From contig NC_063019.1 of the NCBI RefSeq assembly GCF_020509005.1, positions 2,294,001 to 2,358,000 on the forward strand: DNA of 64,000 nucleotides. Reading direction: 5' to 3'. This DNA is from Fulvia fulva (taxonomy: Eukaryota > Ascomycota > Dothideomycetes > Mycosphaerellales > Mycosphaerellaceae). This document shows, in pieces, positions 32,726 through 43,989 of this stretch (within the stretch, counting starts at the first letter, position 1; each line of letters starts with the position of its first letter). A program made the position numbers and the translations under genes. The notes below the pieces were generated by a model. The model was not told the origin of the DNA. It made no database searches and was given only the letters and a program-made list of their open reading frames with translations.

Positions 32726-35700
32726 CTACGAGAGATTCCTGACATAGTGGTATGCAACATCAATATACTTTGACCTGTCATAGACATGGGCATCTTTAAC
32801 AAAGGTCAAAGCTGCTTGGTTGTCACCTATAAGCTCTACGGGTCTCAGCTCATCAACAGTACTGCTTGCCTTGATCCTAGGTTGGAATGAACACTCTCTA
32901 ACCAGGTCAGGACACCTCATCTCCCTAAGGACTACAGCAAGAAACTGTGACTGCTTGGCTGCTGCATTTATGGCTATGAACTTAGCCTCCATTGTTGATG
33001 TGGCAACAGACTTCTGCTTCCTACTTATCTAGGACACAGGTGATCTATAAAGGAACCACACATGTCTAAGGATTGAGACTCTGTCTGCCTTGTCCATGGC
33101 ATAACCAGAATCTGGGTATCCCTGGAGAATACCTCCTCCTCTTCTGTACATCAAGCCTAGGTCCGGGTATGATCTCAGATACCTGGAGAGTTTCTTCAAA
33201 GCTCTAAGATGTTGCTTTGGAGGGTCAGCAACATATGAGCTGATTCTTCTAAGGGGGAAAGCAAGGTCTGGCCTTGTCATTGTCATTGGCCACATCCAGG
33301 TACTATTGCAACCCTGGTACTCCTGTTTGTTACACCTCTCATCTATAGTAGCTGAAGGTCTCAGATCCTTATAGCTGTCCATAGGTGAGAGTGTGGGTGT
33401 GGCCTTCTCTGGAGAGATGCCCATCTTGGCAAGGTTAGTTTGGATGTAGTGTCCTTGATCAAGCTTTACAGTGCCTTAGGACCTGTCTCTTGTAATCCTC
33501 ATTCTAAGGATCTTCGTAGGTTCACCAAGATCTTTAATCTTAAACACTTTTCCAAGCTCAGCCTTAAACCACTGAACATCTGACAGCTTTGGAGCTGCAA
33601 TGGGGATGTCATCCACATAGGTGAGGACCATGAGGTCTCTTCCTCTGTAGATGAGTAGGCATGGATCCACCTGGGACTAGGTGGATCTAATCTGTTCTAG
33701 CTTGGCAACACAGAGCTTGTTCTAATCTCTAGCTGCTTGCTTCAGTCCATACAGGCTTCTAAGGACCTTGAAGACTATATTTGGTGGAATTTCAACACCT
33801 AGGGGTGGGATCATGTAGATGTCTTCAAGAAGGCTGCTTTCGGTGAAAGCATTGTTCACATCCACCTGGTGCATCTCAAGATCTCTCTCACATACTACAG
33901 CCATGAAGACCCTAAGGGTATCATGCCTAACAGTAGGTGCAAAGGTCTCTTCAAAGTCAACACCATATTTTTGTGAAAACCCTCTTGCAACCAGTCTTGC
34001 CTTGAACTCTTCAATGGCTCCACTGATCATTCTTTTCACATCAAAAACCCACTTAGATGTAACCAGGCTTGCACCCCTTGGTGGTACAACTGGATCCAAG
34101 GTGTTGTTGCTTCCTAAGGCAATAAGTTCTTTCTGGATTGCCTCTTTCCACATATGTCCCCAATTGGGGTCTCCCACTGCCTCCTTATAGGACTTTAGGA
34201 TTGGCACTTCCTGCTGGTAGGCTATAGCCTGCCTAACAGCAGCAAATGCATATCCCTCCACATCATTCAGGATTTCCTCAACCCAGCTCATAGTTGGATC
34301 AAGATGAAACATCTGAGCAATCAATGCCCTATAATGCTTGGCTTCATGCTCAGCAAAGCCATCATCTTCATCCCCCCTTGACCTCTTGTTGCCTGTAAGC
34401 TGAGGTGGCTGTTGAGGTTGATCCTCCTGAACAAGTTCCTCTTCCTTTTCTTTTCTTGGAGTCCCCTCTACTCCACTCTTCTGGTACACTCTAATGTCTT
34501 TTGGAGGTTAGGGAAGTTGCACAAACAGAGGCTTTGCCTGGAGCTGCTGTGGCTGCATTGATGAACTGGAGACCTGAGCAGGAGGTCTTCCAACGGGGTT
34601 TCTCTTCAGGGCTCTGCTTGACTGGTTTGTGAAGGTGATGCCAAGATCCATATCACCCCCCTTCTCATTCTCAAACCAGTCAACTTGCCCGTGTGTTTTG
34701 ATGGCTTTCATGTCAGGCTCCTAGAAGAGCCATTGCTTTGTGGTGTTCTCTATATAGCCAACAAAGACAACTTCTTTACCCCTATTCATGAGCTCGTCAC
34801 TTCTCAAGCCTTGAGGTTGGGATCTCGGGTCTACACAGACCACTGCTTTACATCCCTAGACTCTCAAATGGTCAACTGTTGGTACCTAGCCAGTGAAGGC
34901 TTCTTCTAGTGAAAGAGTAGTACCATCTATTATTGGTCCATTTGGAAGTCTGTTTCTGACCACAGTTTGAGCAATAAGGGCCTCTAGCCAGAATTCAACT
35001 AGTATACTCGAGTCCTCAAGCATAGCTCTCACTGTATTCTTAGAGGCTTGGATTGACCTTTCCACAGGTCCATCCTGAAGTGAGTTGTAGGCATCAGTTG
35101 TGTCCATCTGAATGCCAAACTCCTTCTCCCACTGTTTTAGCAAGGAAAGAATTTCCCTTGCACCATCACTACGGATTGCAGATAGAAAACACCTTGAGCT
35201 GTTCTCTACCTGAACCTTCCATTCCTTTAGAGCTGTAGGAGCATCACTCCTAGCCTTCAAAGGGATTACCCACTTCTTCCTCAAGAAGTTGTCTACAATC
35301 TCAAGCCAGTACTTGAAGCCAAGTCTTGAGACTGCCCCTTGAAAAGGCCCACAGATGTCAATAGAGATGAGGGCCAGCCTCTCTCCTTTCCTCTCTGTGG
35401 CAGGTCCTTTGAACTTCCTCATGTTTGTAAGGGAGCAGACCTTACAGTTCTGGTGTTCAGAAGGAACAGGAATGGGATCTTTCTTGTTAGTGACTCTATA
35501 TAGGTTTCTTAGCAGTCCCTTGCTAAGGTGTGCACATCTTCTATGCTATAGCTCCTACTGGTCCTGGGACTCAGTGGCAGTCATAGCCTGTTCCAATTCA
35601 CACTCAAAATGTGTACCTAACTTGGACAGATCCAAGTCATGCTCCTGTAGAGAGGCATATGCTTGAGGCATAGCTTCAAGCTGCTCTGAAACACTTTGAA

Positions 35701-36980
35701 TGAATAGAACACCCCCTCTCAGCTTTGTCTAGACAACAGGTTTTCCAGAAAGGGATTTAAGGGTGAAACTGGGTGGTTGGACAGCAAATTGTTGGCTGAA
35801 CTGATTCCAAGAAACAAGACTAACTCCAAGGCCAGGAACAAACAAGACATTTTCTAAGACAATTTGCTTTCTAGAAGGACCACCCATTACTGCACTTCCT
35901 ATATGTGTAGCTTGTAGATAGCCACCCCCAACCTTGATCCACTTCCTCTTTTGAAGAGGCTTCAGTGTCCTGAATAGTGAATCTTGGTCAGTCATATGTG
36001 ATGAAGCACAAGAGTCAAGCAACCACTCGGACGAGGGGTACTTGCCCTTGGCTTCCACAGTGGAATAGGCAACCTCATCAACATCATCATCTTCTGATAG
36101 TATCTCAGAGTCTGATGCGTCTTCCTGGGTCGCACGGGCCCTTGCAGGCTTCTTACTAGAGGAGGCCTTTGGCTTGCGGCTCTCCTTCATCTGCTTTGCA
36201 AGGTCCGTTATCACCTTGAGGACATCACGAAGGTTTGGTGATGATGACCTCCTACGAGGTGGTGACGGTTGTCTCTTAGCAGGGTAGGTAACCCTAGCTA
36301 GTTTGTCCTTGTTCCTAACAGCCTGCTGAGCTGTAGAAAGGTGTGGGCACTTGCTCATAAAATGGTCACTATTACAGAGATGGCACGTGAGCTTGCCCTG
36401 GAAACCCTTCTTAGCGAACATAGCTGTCCCTTGATGAATCATTGATTCTTGCTTCTCCCTAAGAATTGCAAGAATGTCTTGTGGTGAGAGATTCACCTAG
36501 GCATCAATTGCATCGCGAATTGAGCCAAATGAGTCTGGCAGAGCTGCTAAGAGTTGCTAGATCTTTCTGTCCTCAGTCTTGATGTCTTAGAACTAAGGCG
36601 AGATTGAAACAGCCCTCCTTGCAATTGAGCTAAGCTCCTGCTAGGCGTCAACTATTGACTAGTACTCTGTCATCACGAAATTGGTATATTGCTGAAGCAA
36701 ACTTCTTCTAGTAGCCAGAAGTCTTCTCTTATATTTGGCTTCAGCCTATTCCTACAACTCCTTCGCATGCCGGATCTCGTATATCATCTCTTGATCATCT
36801 GTCGACAGACAGATGTACATCTTATATAGGGCCGTTGCATTGTGCCGTCTGTACGATGCCTTCCTTATCGCTTGATCTAAAGGAAGGGATGACTCCGATA
36901 ATGTAGAGGGTGTCGCTATAGATAGGGTTGTAGCGGGAATGTCCGTAATGATGTCTTCGAGGACCTAGTCAACCTGCTTT
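32726..36980 (-). pseudogene. Copia-2 Gag-Pol polyprotein, broken by stops
   Basis: Minus-strand polyprotein in the same order as Copia-1. Gag has a zinc knuckle CHLCNSDHFMSKC (about 36350-36390) and protease WLLDSCASSHMTDQ (about 36000). Integrase has SIDICGPF and NGPVERSIQ (34886-35422). RT has VDVNNAFTES and YVDDIPIAAP (33476-34489). RNase H is at 32726-33424 (MEAKFIAIN, DNQAALTFVKDAH). About ten in-frame TAG/TAA codons break it, mostly where Copia-1 has Trp or Gln, as RIP predicts. The N-terminal gag region (36500-37000) is most damaged. It keeps the usual Tyr of YVDD, unlike Copia-1. Confidence 0.9.
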
Positions 36981-37570
36981 GATACTAGGTGTATTCTCAT
37001 CAGCTTGAACTATGTTTCGTAGTTCTCTCTTATTAGAACAGGTGCTGCTCTCTTTCTTAAGAACCTAGTCTCGTTCTCTTTTTTTTTGTAAGTTAAGGGA
37101 TAGGTTGGCTGCCCTTAGGTAGAAGGATATATTAGGTCGTACGCGATCGGATCGAAATAGGATAAACCGAACGCGAGGTTAATAGCGGAGAGGATAGCTA
37201 TCCGTCGGGAAGGGGAGGAAAGTCGAAGGATCGTATTAGTACTAAGACACTATAGCGTAACTCTCTTAGTAGAGGGAGTTTCTAAGACACTACGGCTCTC
37301 TTAGAATAAACAGTTAGTCGATACGAACGCGATGTCCGGAGAGCGACTCTTCTTAGTAAGCTCGCCTACTTGTCTAAGGTATTAGTATAGGCTCCCTAAC
37401 TCGGAGTCTAACAGTGCCTTACTAGGCTCTTTCACGTCTTATATACACCTATAGCACGGCTATAGCTTCCTATACAAGGCGGGTGCGGCCTCTAGTCTGC
37501 CTTCCTTTTGTTCTAAAGAGGAATAACTCTAATACGACTTTATCGAGGGTAAAACACCGAGTTACTAACT

Positions 37571-37583
37571 CGGGCTCATAACC
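37571..37583 (-). promoter_or_regulatory. Copia-2 primer-binding site (initiator tRNA-Met half)
   Basis: CGGGCTCATAACC on the plus strand adjoins the 5' LTR. It is the same tRNA-Met anticodon-loop match as in Copia-1, unmutated here although the adjoining LTR is mutated. Confidence 0.75.
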
Positions 37584-37801
37584 TGTTAAATAGGTACGAG
37601 TTGCGTAGTAGTAGAAGACGGCGGATCATACGAAAGACGAAGAAGGACCTAATAGGATAGTATATATCTATATATAGTATCGCCGGTATTAGTATAGGTG
37701 TTTTAGGAGGGACAGCTATACTTAGGACTTGACTAGCAAGCCCTGATTACTAATCCCCCTAAGCACCTAATGTTGACCCTATGACCTATATATTCTTAAT
37801 A
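37584..37801 (-). repeat. Copia-2 5' LTR (218 bp), RIP-mutated
   Basis: Partner of 32357-32574, with CA and TG changed to TA at many sites; TSD gtcta follows. Confidence 0.95.
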
Positions 37802-37806
37802 GTCTA

Positions 37807-38202
37807 TACTATATTATTTGTCGTTAGCCTCTGCTTTCTATATAGTAGGCCTTAGCTTATGTCCTAGGTTTTTTCTTAGTTTATTCCCCGGTTTAGCTCT
37901 TAGTATAGAATGTTTATAAGGCTATAGCTCTCGTTAGTTACTATCCTTCGCTACTATTTAGGGTCGCGCTTCCTAATTAGGCAGTTGTCCTCCGTAACTC
38001 CGTAACTCTAGGGTCTACCTTTAGGGGAACGGAACCTTAGTTTTAGGGTTCTTTATACTACGATTACGCCGCCGCTAGCGTAGGCGGGTCGCTACTACTT
38101 AAGTAGATTGCTCGTCTTAATAAGGGCTATCGAATAAGTAGTCCTCGTCGATGTTCCGCTCTCTCTCTAGTCTATATTTAATCCGAACTATCTAAGTAGC
38201 TA
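37807..38202 (-). pseudogene. LINE-B copy 1, ORF1 N-terminus and 5' leader
   Basis: Upstream end of LINE-B copy 1 after the Copia-2 insertion. No intact frame remains; the first bases in element sense are at 38202, bounded by the 13-bp TSD. Confidence 0.7.
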
Positions 38203-38215
38203 TAGATTATTAATA

Positions 38216-38505
38216 ATAACCGTAATAAGAGATTACGGTATACGACAAAAAAACGCGTGACTCGGTATAAGAGACTACTATAGGCTAAGTAGCACCTAAT
38301 ATAGTACGACCCTAAGAATAGCGAGGCTCGCTACTAGCTATACAACTAGTAGTATAGCGCGAGTCTATATTTAATATATAGACTTAAGGACAAACGTAAG
38401 AGTAGTAGTAGACTACCGACGACGCTATATAGTAGAAACTTAAGAACTTATAGCGCCTAGTCACTAACCTACCTAGTAAGTTTAACTTATACGACCTTCT
38501 AAATA
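38216..38505 (+). pseudogene. Gypsy-C leader or gag N-terminal segment
   Basis: Lies between LINE-B copy 1 and LINE-B copy 2. It is fully RIP-degraded with no usable frame; assigned to Gypsy-C by position between matched TSDs. TSD of LINE-B copy 2, cgaccttctaaata, ends it at 38492-38505. Confidence 0.65.
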
Positions 38506-38703
38506 GATAGATAGATAGATATTTCATTAAGCTGTTGTAGTGCCCTTTGGCCTATGCAGCTATGCTATCTTGTTTTTGTATATATAGAGGGGAAACCGTG
38601 TTGGTGAAAACCCCTCCTCCTTCCCGCCTGTCTTTTCCTCCTCGTTGTCGTCTTAAATTTCCCTTGTTAGGGGTACGCTAGTGTCATGGGCCTGCCCTGA
38701 TGA

Positions 38704-40275
38704 CTACCCTATCTGCAACCCCCCTCGCTTCCGCCTCTTGTCTATCCACTCCTCCGTCTCGCTCGCGAGGCTAAACTGCTGGAGGTATCCCTGCTGTAGT
38801 ATCCACCGAGAGATTCGGCGAATGTTGCCTTTGTCCCTAATAATTGACTTGTAGTCTCTCCTTCCCGCTTGGTGCCTCCAATTTCCCCTGCCTCTCGCCC
38901 ACTGCGGGCATCGTAGTAGCATATGTTCTGGGTTTTGCGATGGGTAGCCACACTGGCAGGCTGGGCTATAGATGTCTAGTGCGCGTCTTCTGAACAGGTA
39001 GGCCCTTAATCCAATGTGTTCGGACCTGATTTGGATCGCTATGCTTGCTTCGGCCCTTGTCAGGTCCCTATATAGCTGGTAATTGTGTCTCTGGAAGGCT
39101 CGGAGCGCTATCGGGCCTGTTGTCTTAGGGGGCTTCCTTTTCCAGTCCTGCTCCCATAGGCAGCTCGCTATCTGTTCCGCTAGGTTTTGGGTCTTAGCCT
39201 TGCTCCCGCCGGCCTGGCGAGTCCTACGCTCCTCCTCCTTTCGTGCTAGCCATTCGGTGCTTGTCTGTACGGCCGTAAAGGTCGTAAGGTCATCCTCTTT
39301 TTGGCTTGTCCTATATCCTGCCCCTCTCCGGTAGCGGCTTTCTATCTTATTCTTTGCCTCCTGGATCGTGGTTTGTGCTAGGTAACCTGTCGTCTTTGCC
39401 GCGTATTGAATTCTCATTCCCCGGATGTACTGGCCGATTGGTGGTATTCCTGTCTCCATTTCTACCGTGCTTGTTGACGTTGTCTTGTATGCGCCTAGTA
39501 CCCTACGTAGGTTGCCTGCCTGTGTCCTGTTTAGGGGTTGCTCTATCCGTTTCGGGATCGGCTTGCCTGCGCCTCCTGTTCCCCAAATCTGTGCCCCGTA
39601 CAACATAGCTGGTCTGACGATCGCCTTATACATTACTCTTGCCTTGTCGAATGTTGCTCCCCATGTAGATGCCGTAAGCCTCTTTATCGAGGCTTCATTG
39701 ACTTGCGCTCGACTCTGGGCTTTCTTAATCTGTACATTCCAGCTTAGCTTCGGGTCGAGCCAGATCCCTAGTACTCGTAGCTCCGCTGATGGCTTGGTCT
39801 CGTAGCCTTGGATTCTTACCGCCGCCTTCATATTATGGTGTGTTCTCGCTTTACTGAAGTGTATAAGTTGGTACTTTTCAGGGGCGAACCGGGCACCATG
39901 CTTCTTTGCCCACTCCTCGCATTTCTTGTGCCTATCTTCAAGGAGGCGACAGTTCTCTTCTGTCGAGTCTGACCAGGCTAGGATGTTTGTATCGTCTACG
40001 AACCCCGATGCTGAGGTTTGCGGAGAGGTGAGTAGGGGGATTAGATCCGACATTAATATTAGAAACAGGATAGGGGAGAGAGTAGATCCCTGAGGTATTC
40101 CAGTCTCTGCCTTCACCGGGTCGGACGTGTACCTTCCTAGGACTAGGTATGTCGTCCGTTCCTGGAGAAAGGAGAAGACGAACGACGTTGCCCACTGGGG
40201 GATGCCTTTCTGCTGTAGGATATGTATTAGCCTTTGGTGTGAGACGTTGTCGAAGGCCCCTGCGATGTCGAGGGC
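38704..40275 (-). CDS. LINE-B ORF2, 3' part: RT catalytic core to C-terminus (5' truncated)
   Basis: Open frame with no stop from the LINE junction to the TAG at 38704-38706. It begins at RT motif A (ALDIAGAFDNVSHQRL) and includes GIPQGSTLSPI (motif B), SGFVDDTNILAWSDS (motif C), RVLGIWLDPKLSW and the C-terminal zinc motif CQCGYPSQNPEHMLLRC. The first Met in frame is at 40114-40116 (MKAETGIPQGS). An in-frame TAG just upstream of the junction means it could not be translated as a normal ORF2, and the endonuclease is missing, so it is a dead-on-arrival fragment. It is the best reference for LINE-B protein sequence here, 470 residues from the Met. Confidence 0.88.
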   Translation of the reverse strand, partial: ALDIAGAFDNVSHQRLIHILQQKGIPQWATSFVFSFLQERTTYLVLGRYTSDPVKAETGIPQGSTLSPILFLILMSDLIPLLTSPQTSASGFVDDTNILAWSDSTEENCRLLEDRHKKCEEWAKKHGARFAPEKYQLIHFSKARTHHNMKAAVRIQGYETKPSAELRVLGIWLDPKLSWNVQIKKAQSRAQVNEASIKRLTASTWGATFDKARVMYKAIVRPAMLYGAQIWGTGGAGKPIPKRIEQPLNRTQAGNLRRVLGAYKTTSTSTVEMETGIPPIGQYIRGMRIQYAAKTTGYLAQTTIQEAKNKIESRYRRGAGYRTSQKEDDLTTFTAVQTSTEWLARKEEERRTRQAGGSKAKTQNLAEQIASCLWEQDWKRKPPKTTGPIALRAFQRHNYQLYRDLTRAEASIAIQIRSEHIGLRAYLFRRRALDIYSPACQCGYPSQNPEHMLLRCPQWARGRGNWRHQAGRRDYKSIIRDKGNIRRISRWILQQGYLQQFSLASETEEWIDKRRKRGGLQIG

Positions 40276-41351
40276 AAGGAAGGAATCGTATTTAGCAAGC
40301 TAGCTACGAGATAAGGTGACAAGTCTTAACCGCGCTTTCCCACTCATCTAGCACCACCGTGTAGCCTCGTTTCGAGAGGTTAGCCCGGAGCAAAAGCTTC
40401 CCTCTACGCCCTCCCTCCCTGTTTGCTCCTTAAGCCAATATCCACCTCCATAGGCCTAAGCCCTTTAGTGCTCTCTATTGACCGACATGCGCATCCGTCC
40501 TCTCGGGCTGTACAGACAGTGTCAGCCGTCGCTGCCAGTGTACACCACGCCCCAGGTTTTGACGCCCTTCGCGTTACCGCAGCCTATCTCTAGAAAGCGG
40601 CCGTCCATGCCTCGCAGGTTTGCTCGGGGCACACACCACGCCGGGCAGCGTACTCCTTGCGTTTCCACCTACTAACCAATATGAAGTTCCTTATCACCCT
40701 GCCCTCGATCCTCCCCGATCACAGAACTAATCCACTTGCATTGTACGTCTTTTCCCCGTCCTAACAGCCGTCTTTTCCTTGCTCAGGCTATCGTCTTTTC
40801 CTCGTCGCAATCTACCATGTCAGACTAGGTGCGTTGTGTAGCGGGACAGGCAGTGCCTCAGGCAAAACCCTCGTTCCCATACCGGGTGTTCAACAGGCCC
40901 TTACAGGCTTCGTCGCGTGTCCACCTACCCACCGCATTGCCCGCTGGCAAACACCAGATTGTTTCGTAGTCCGCTCGACGCCGTTGCATAGTCCGCTCAG
41001 TTGTTGTTCTGTAGTCCGCTCGTCCAATGTTCGTCGCTCAGCCCGCTCGGTTTGCGGTCTCCGGAGGTGAAAATTCTGCACTCATACCAGAGGTGTCCTG
41101 TCGAGCGTATAGGCCACGGTTCCGCGCCCTTCTTACACGTAGAAAGAAGAGGGACTCGCTCCCGACACGAGTACACGCTCGTCGGATGGTTTTCATACCC
41201 GTTTTGCTGGTAGTCCTCTGTTCGCCGCGGCTTCGCCTACGTTGCGCGCCCGTCGCGCCCACGACGCTCCAGCGTGAGAATACTTGGCTCTCTCGTAGCT
41301 AGACGAGAGGTTCGTAGCCGACACCACGTACAGGTGATTCTCGTCGTCGAC
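40276..41351 (-). other. Foreign 1.07-kb segment at the 5' end of LINE-B copy 2
   Basis: Inside the TSD-bounded insertion but with no similarity I can see to LINE-B copy 1 or any other repeat here. It is rich in CpA, TpG and CpG, so not RIP-mutated. Only short chance frames are present on either strand. On the plus strand CGTCTTTTCC occurs three times 23 bp apart (40746, 40769, 40792), and a G/A-TAGTCCGCTC motif three times 22-23 bp apart (40966, 40988, 41011). It probably derives from a host transcript, possibly non-coding, joined by template switching. I do not recognise it as rRNA, tRNA or a known gene. Confidence 0.75.
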
Positions 41352-41365
41352 CGACCTTCTAAATA

Positions 41366-42972
41366 ACGACGAGATCTAAGACGAGAACGGCGTTACTATA
41401 GCGGTAGTCGACTACGACGACAACGGCGCGACCGAGGAAGGTAAGGGCGAGGATATATAATAAGTCGCGAAAACCCTCCGAATTCCCGTAAACAACCTCC
41501 TTTAACTCGATATCGACTAGCTTATTAAGCTCCTAGTAGAGGCTCAGACCGCCGCGGCTATCTACTTTATCCTACGACGCGCCGAGTAAGAGTATAGGAA
41601 CTTAATATAGATAGCGACTATCCTCTACGAGTAGTTAGGCAAATTAGGGTAAGAGCTTAGGAGATAGAAGAGTTACGACTAATAGATACGTAATAAATAC
41701 GACACCCTAGTTAAGGACCGCGATACGCTAAAGGTATAGAAGGATAATACTACTAAGTACTACGATACTTATTAGAAGGACCTTAGTACGGTACGAGGAG
41801 AAATGGATTAGGCTAAGTAATAGCTTATCTAGGTTTAGTAGGAACTCGATAACCTAAAGGTCCGACCTAAGGTATTATCGAATATAGTAATGTCCGTAGA
41901 GATTAGTATACTTACCGTAAAGAACGATACCCTAAAGAAGTAAGCTAAGGAGGTACTTTAGTAGTTGTCTAATAATGACTTAAAGATTAAGATCCTCGAA
42001 TTCGATCTCGATACGTATAAGATAGAAGCTTAAACCTACTAGAACGACATAAAGTAGCTTAATAAGTCGTAGTAGACTTAGGTAGATAATCTTAAGAAGT
42101 AACTCGAAGACCGCCGAGGCCGCTCTCGAGTACGATCCTTACTATCTCGCGCTATATTATAGCGTCGTACCCTATAGAACGGCCGAACCCTATCTAAGGA
42201 TAACAATAAGAATAAAGATAGAGCTAGTAATAAGGACGAGGAGGACAAGGTAGCTTACCGTACTACTAGAAAGAAGGCTAAGAAGTCTATACGTAAGGAT
42301 AATAGTAACGACTCCGATCTATTATCTAAGGAGTTAGAGGAGGACTCGGAGTCAGATAGTAATACTCGTGCTTATCGCCGCTCTTCTAAGAAGAAGAAGC
42401 TAGTCTACGACTTCGAGTCTCTAGTTAAGTACGATCTAGACCTTAGCTAGCCCTTTAAGACTTAGCGTAGTATAGATAAGCTAGAGAAGTTCGTCGGTAC
42501 TATCGATAGTAAGCTATCTAGACCCTCCCCCGAGAAGTTCTTCTCCGAGTTAGAGACTATTATCGACTATACGGCCTTTTATAATAAGAAGGTAGTACTT
42601 AAGTTCGTATACGACTTACTAGCCTTACTAGGTAATACTTAGAAACTAGTTAGACTAAAGATCCCTACTATCTCGGGTAGCCTAACTAGTAGTAAGAAGA
42701 CGTATAAGGGTATTAACGACCTTATTAAGGAACTCGCTAAGCGATACGGAGACCGTAACCTAATTAGTAGGGCTTGTAATTGCCTAAGCAACCTTAAGAT
42801 AGATAATAAGGATAGCTTCTAGACCTTCTTCCCTAAGTAGCGCTAGAATACTAATATCCTAGACCTTAAGGGTAAAGATACGATAGATAACCTATAACGT
42901 AAGCTAACTATTCGCTATCTTAATAAGTATCTTAACTTCCGTCCCGAATCGTTATAAGAGATAATCGATGAT
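41366..42972 (+). pseudogene. Gypsy-C gag, RIP-degraded
   Basis: Plus-strand gag. A long charged, coiled-coil-like N-terminal part (41370-42430) is followed by a capsid-like stretch (FVGTIDSKLSRPSPEKFFSE, then IDNL and a LNKYLNFRP block, 42490-42960). It is cut by Copia-3 after EIIDD, and the frame resumes at 48510 with LY-stop-VDKDFRILDALYL. Stops are TAG/TAA from Gln or Trp codons. Confidence 0.78.
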
Positions 42973-43206
42973 TATTAAGAACATATAGGCCGTAGGACAA
43001 GCATGTAGGTATAGGTGTGTCATGTGACTAGATCACGTAACTAGGGTTTGCTAGCCTATAGGCTAGTAAACATCCGGACACCTAGTATCTACCTATACTA
43101 ACACTAGCAATACTATATATAGATACACGCTATCCTATTAGGTCCTTCTTCGGCTTTCGTATAATCCGCCGTCTTCTACTACTACGTAACTCGTACCTAT
43201 CTAATA
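42973..43206 (+). repeat. Copia-3 5' LTR (234 bp)
   Basis: Starts TATTAAGAACATATAGG (mutated TGTT) and ends CTATCTAATA (mutated TTTAACA). Pairs with 48271-48504. Confidence 0.92.
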
Positions 43207-43221
43207 GGTTCTAAGCCCGGG
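43207..43221 (+). promoter_or_regulatory. Copia-3 primer-binding site, mutated
   Basis: GGTTCTAAGCCCGGG corresponds to GGTTATGAGCCCGGG of Copia-1, with two changes. Confidence 0.7.
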
Positions 43222-43989
43222 TTAGTAACTCGGTGTTTTACCCTCGACAAAGTCGTATTAGAGTTATTCCTCTTTAAAACAAAAGGAAGGTAGACTAGAG
43301 GCCGTACCCGCCTTATATAGGAAGCTATAGCCGTGCTATAGGTGTATATAAGACGTAAAAGAGCCTAGTAAGACACTATTAGACTCCGAGTTAGGGAGCC
43401 TATACTAATACCTTAGACAAGTAGGCGAGCTTACTAAGAAGAGTCGCTCTCCGGACATCGCGTTCGTATCGACTAACTGTTTATTCTAAGAGAGCCGTAG
43501 TGTCTTAGAAACCCCCTCTACTAAGAGAGTTACGCTATAGTGTCTTAGTACTAATACGATCCTTCGACTTTCCTCCCCTTCCCGACGGATAGCTATCCTC
43601 TCCGCTATTAACCTCGCGTTCGTTTTATCCCATTTCGATCCGATCGCGTACGACCGAATATATCCTTTTACCTAAGGGCAGCTAACCTGTCCCTTAACTT
43701 ATAAAAGAAAATAGAGAACGAGACTAGGTTTATAAGAAAGAGAGTAGCACCTATTCTAATAAGAGAGAACCACGAAACATAGTTCAAGCTGATAAGAATA
43801 TACCTAGTATTAAAGTAGGTTAACTAGGTCCTCGAAGACATTATTACGGACATTCCCGCTACAACCCTATCTATAGCGACACCCTCTATATTATCGGAGT
43901 CATCCCTTCCTTTAGATCAAGCGATAAGGAAGGTATCGTATAGACGGCATAATGTAACGGCCCTATATAAGATGTATATCTATCTGTCG

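Larger units (their letters stand above)
32357..37801 (-). mobile_element. Copia-2, full-length, partly RIP-mutated
   Basis: 5445-bp Copia on the minus strand: 218-bp LTRs at 32357-32574 and 37584-37801, TSD gtcta at 32352-32356 and 37802-37806. The left two thirds are little mutated, but the right end (about 36500-37801) is strongly RIP-like. It is inserted in LINE-B copy 1. Confidence 0.95.
27601..38202 (-). mobile_element. LINE-B copy 1, full-length, RIP-degraded, carrying Copia-2
   Basis: Minus-strand LINE inside the Gypsy-C leader, flanked by the perfect 13-bp TSD tagattattaata (27588-27600 and 38203-38215). The plus-strand 3' end begins with GATA repeats at 27601. Without Copia-2 and its TSD it is about 5.15 kb, full-length. 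Comparison with LINE-B copy 2 over 27640-29360 shows the same sequence with CA/TG changed to TA. Confidence 0.93.
38506..41351 (-). mobile_element. LINE-B copy 2, young chimeric insertion
   Basis: Minus-strand insertion flanked by the perfect 14-bp TSD cgaccttctaaata (38492-38505 and 41352-41365). It has the LINE-B 3' UTR and GATA-type tail at 38506. Only the 3' 1.77 kb is LINE-B (38506 to about 40275). The remaining 1.07 kb to the right TSD is unrelated sequence. The whole insert is almost free of RIP, in contrast with Gypsy-C on both sides, so it entered as one recent event. Confidence 0.9.

Noticed and set aside
40740..41025. Possible CRISPR-like or satellite array
   Set aside because: Only three copies each of a 10-12 bp core in a eukaryotic context, with unrelated intervening bases; reported instead as a periodic motif.
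40276..41351. Captured segment as rRNA, tRNA or a protein gene
   Set aside because: I see no conserved rRNA blocks, tRNA arms or long frame; overlapping short frames at 40834-41302 have no consistent reading or motif.
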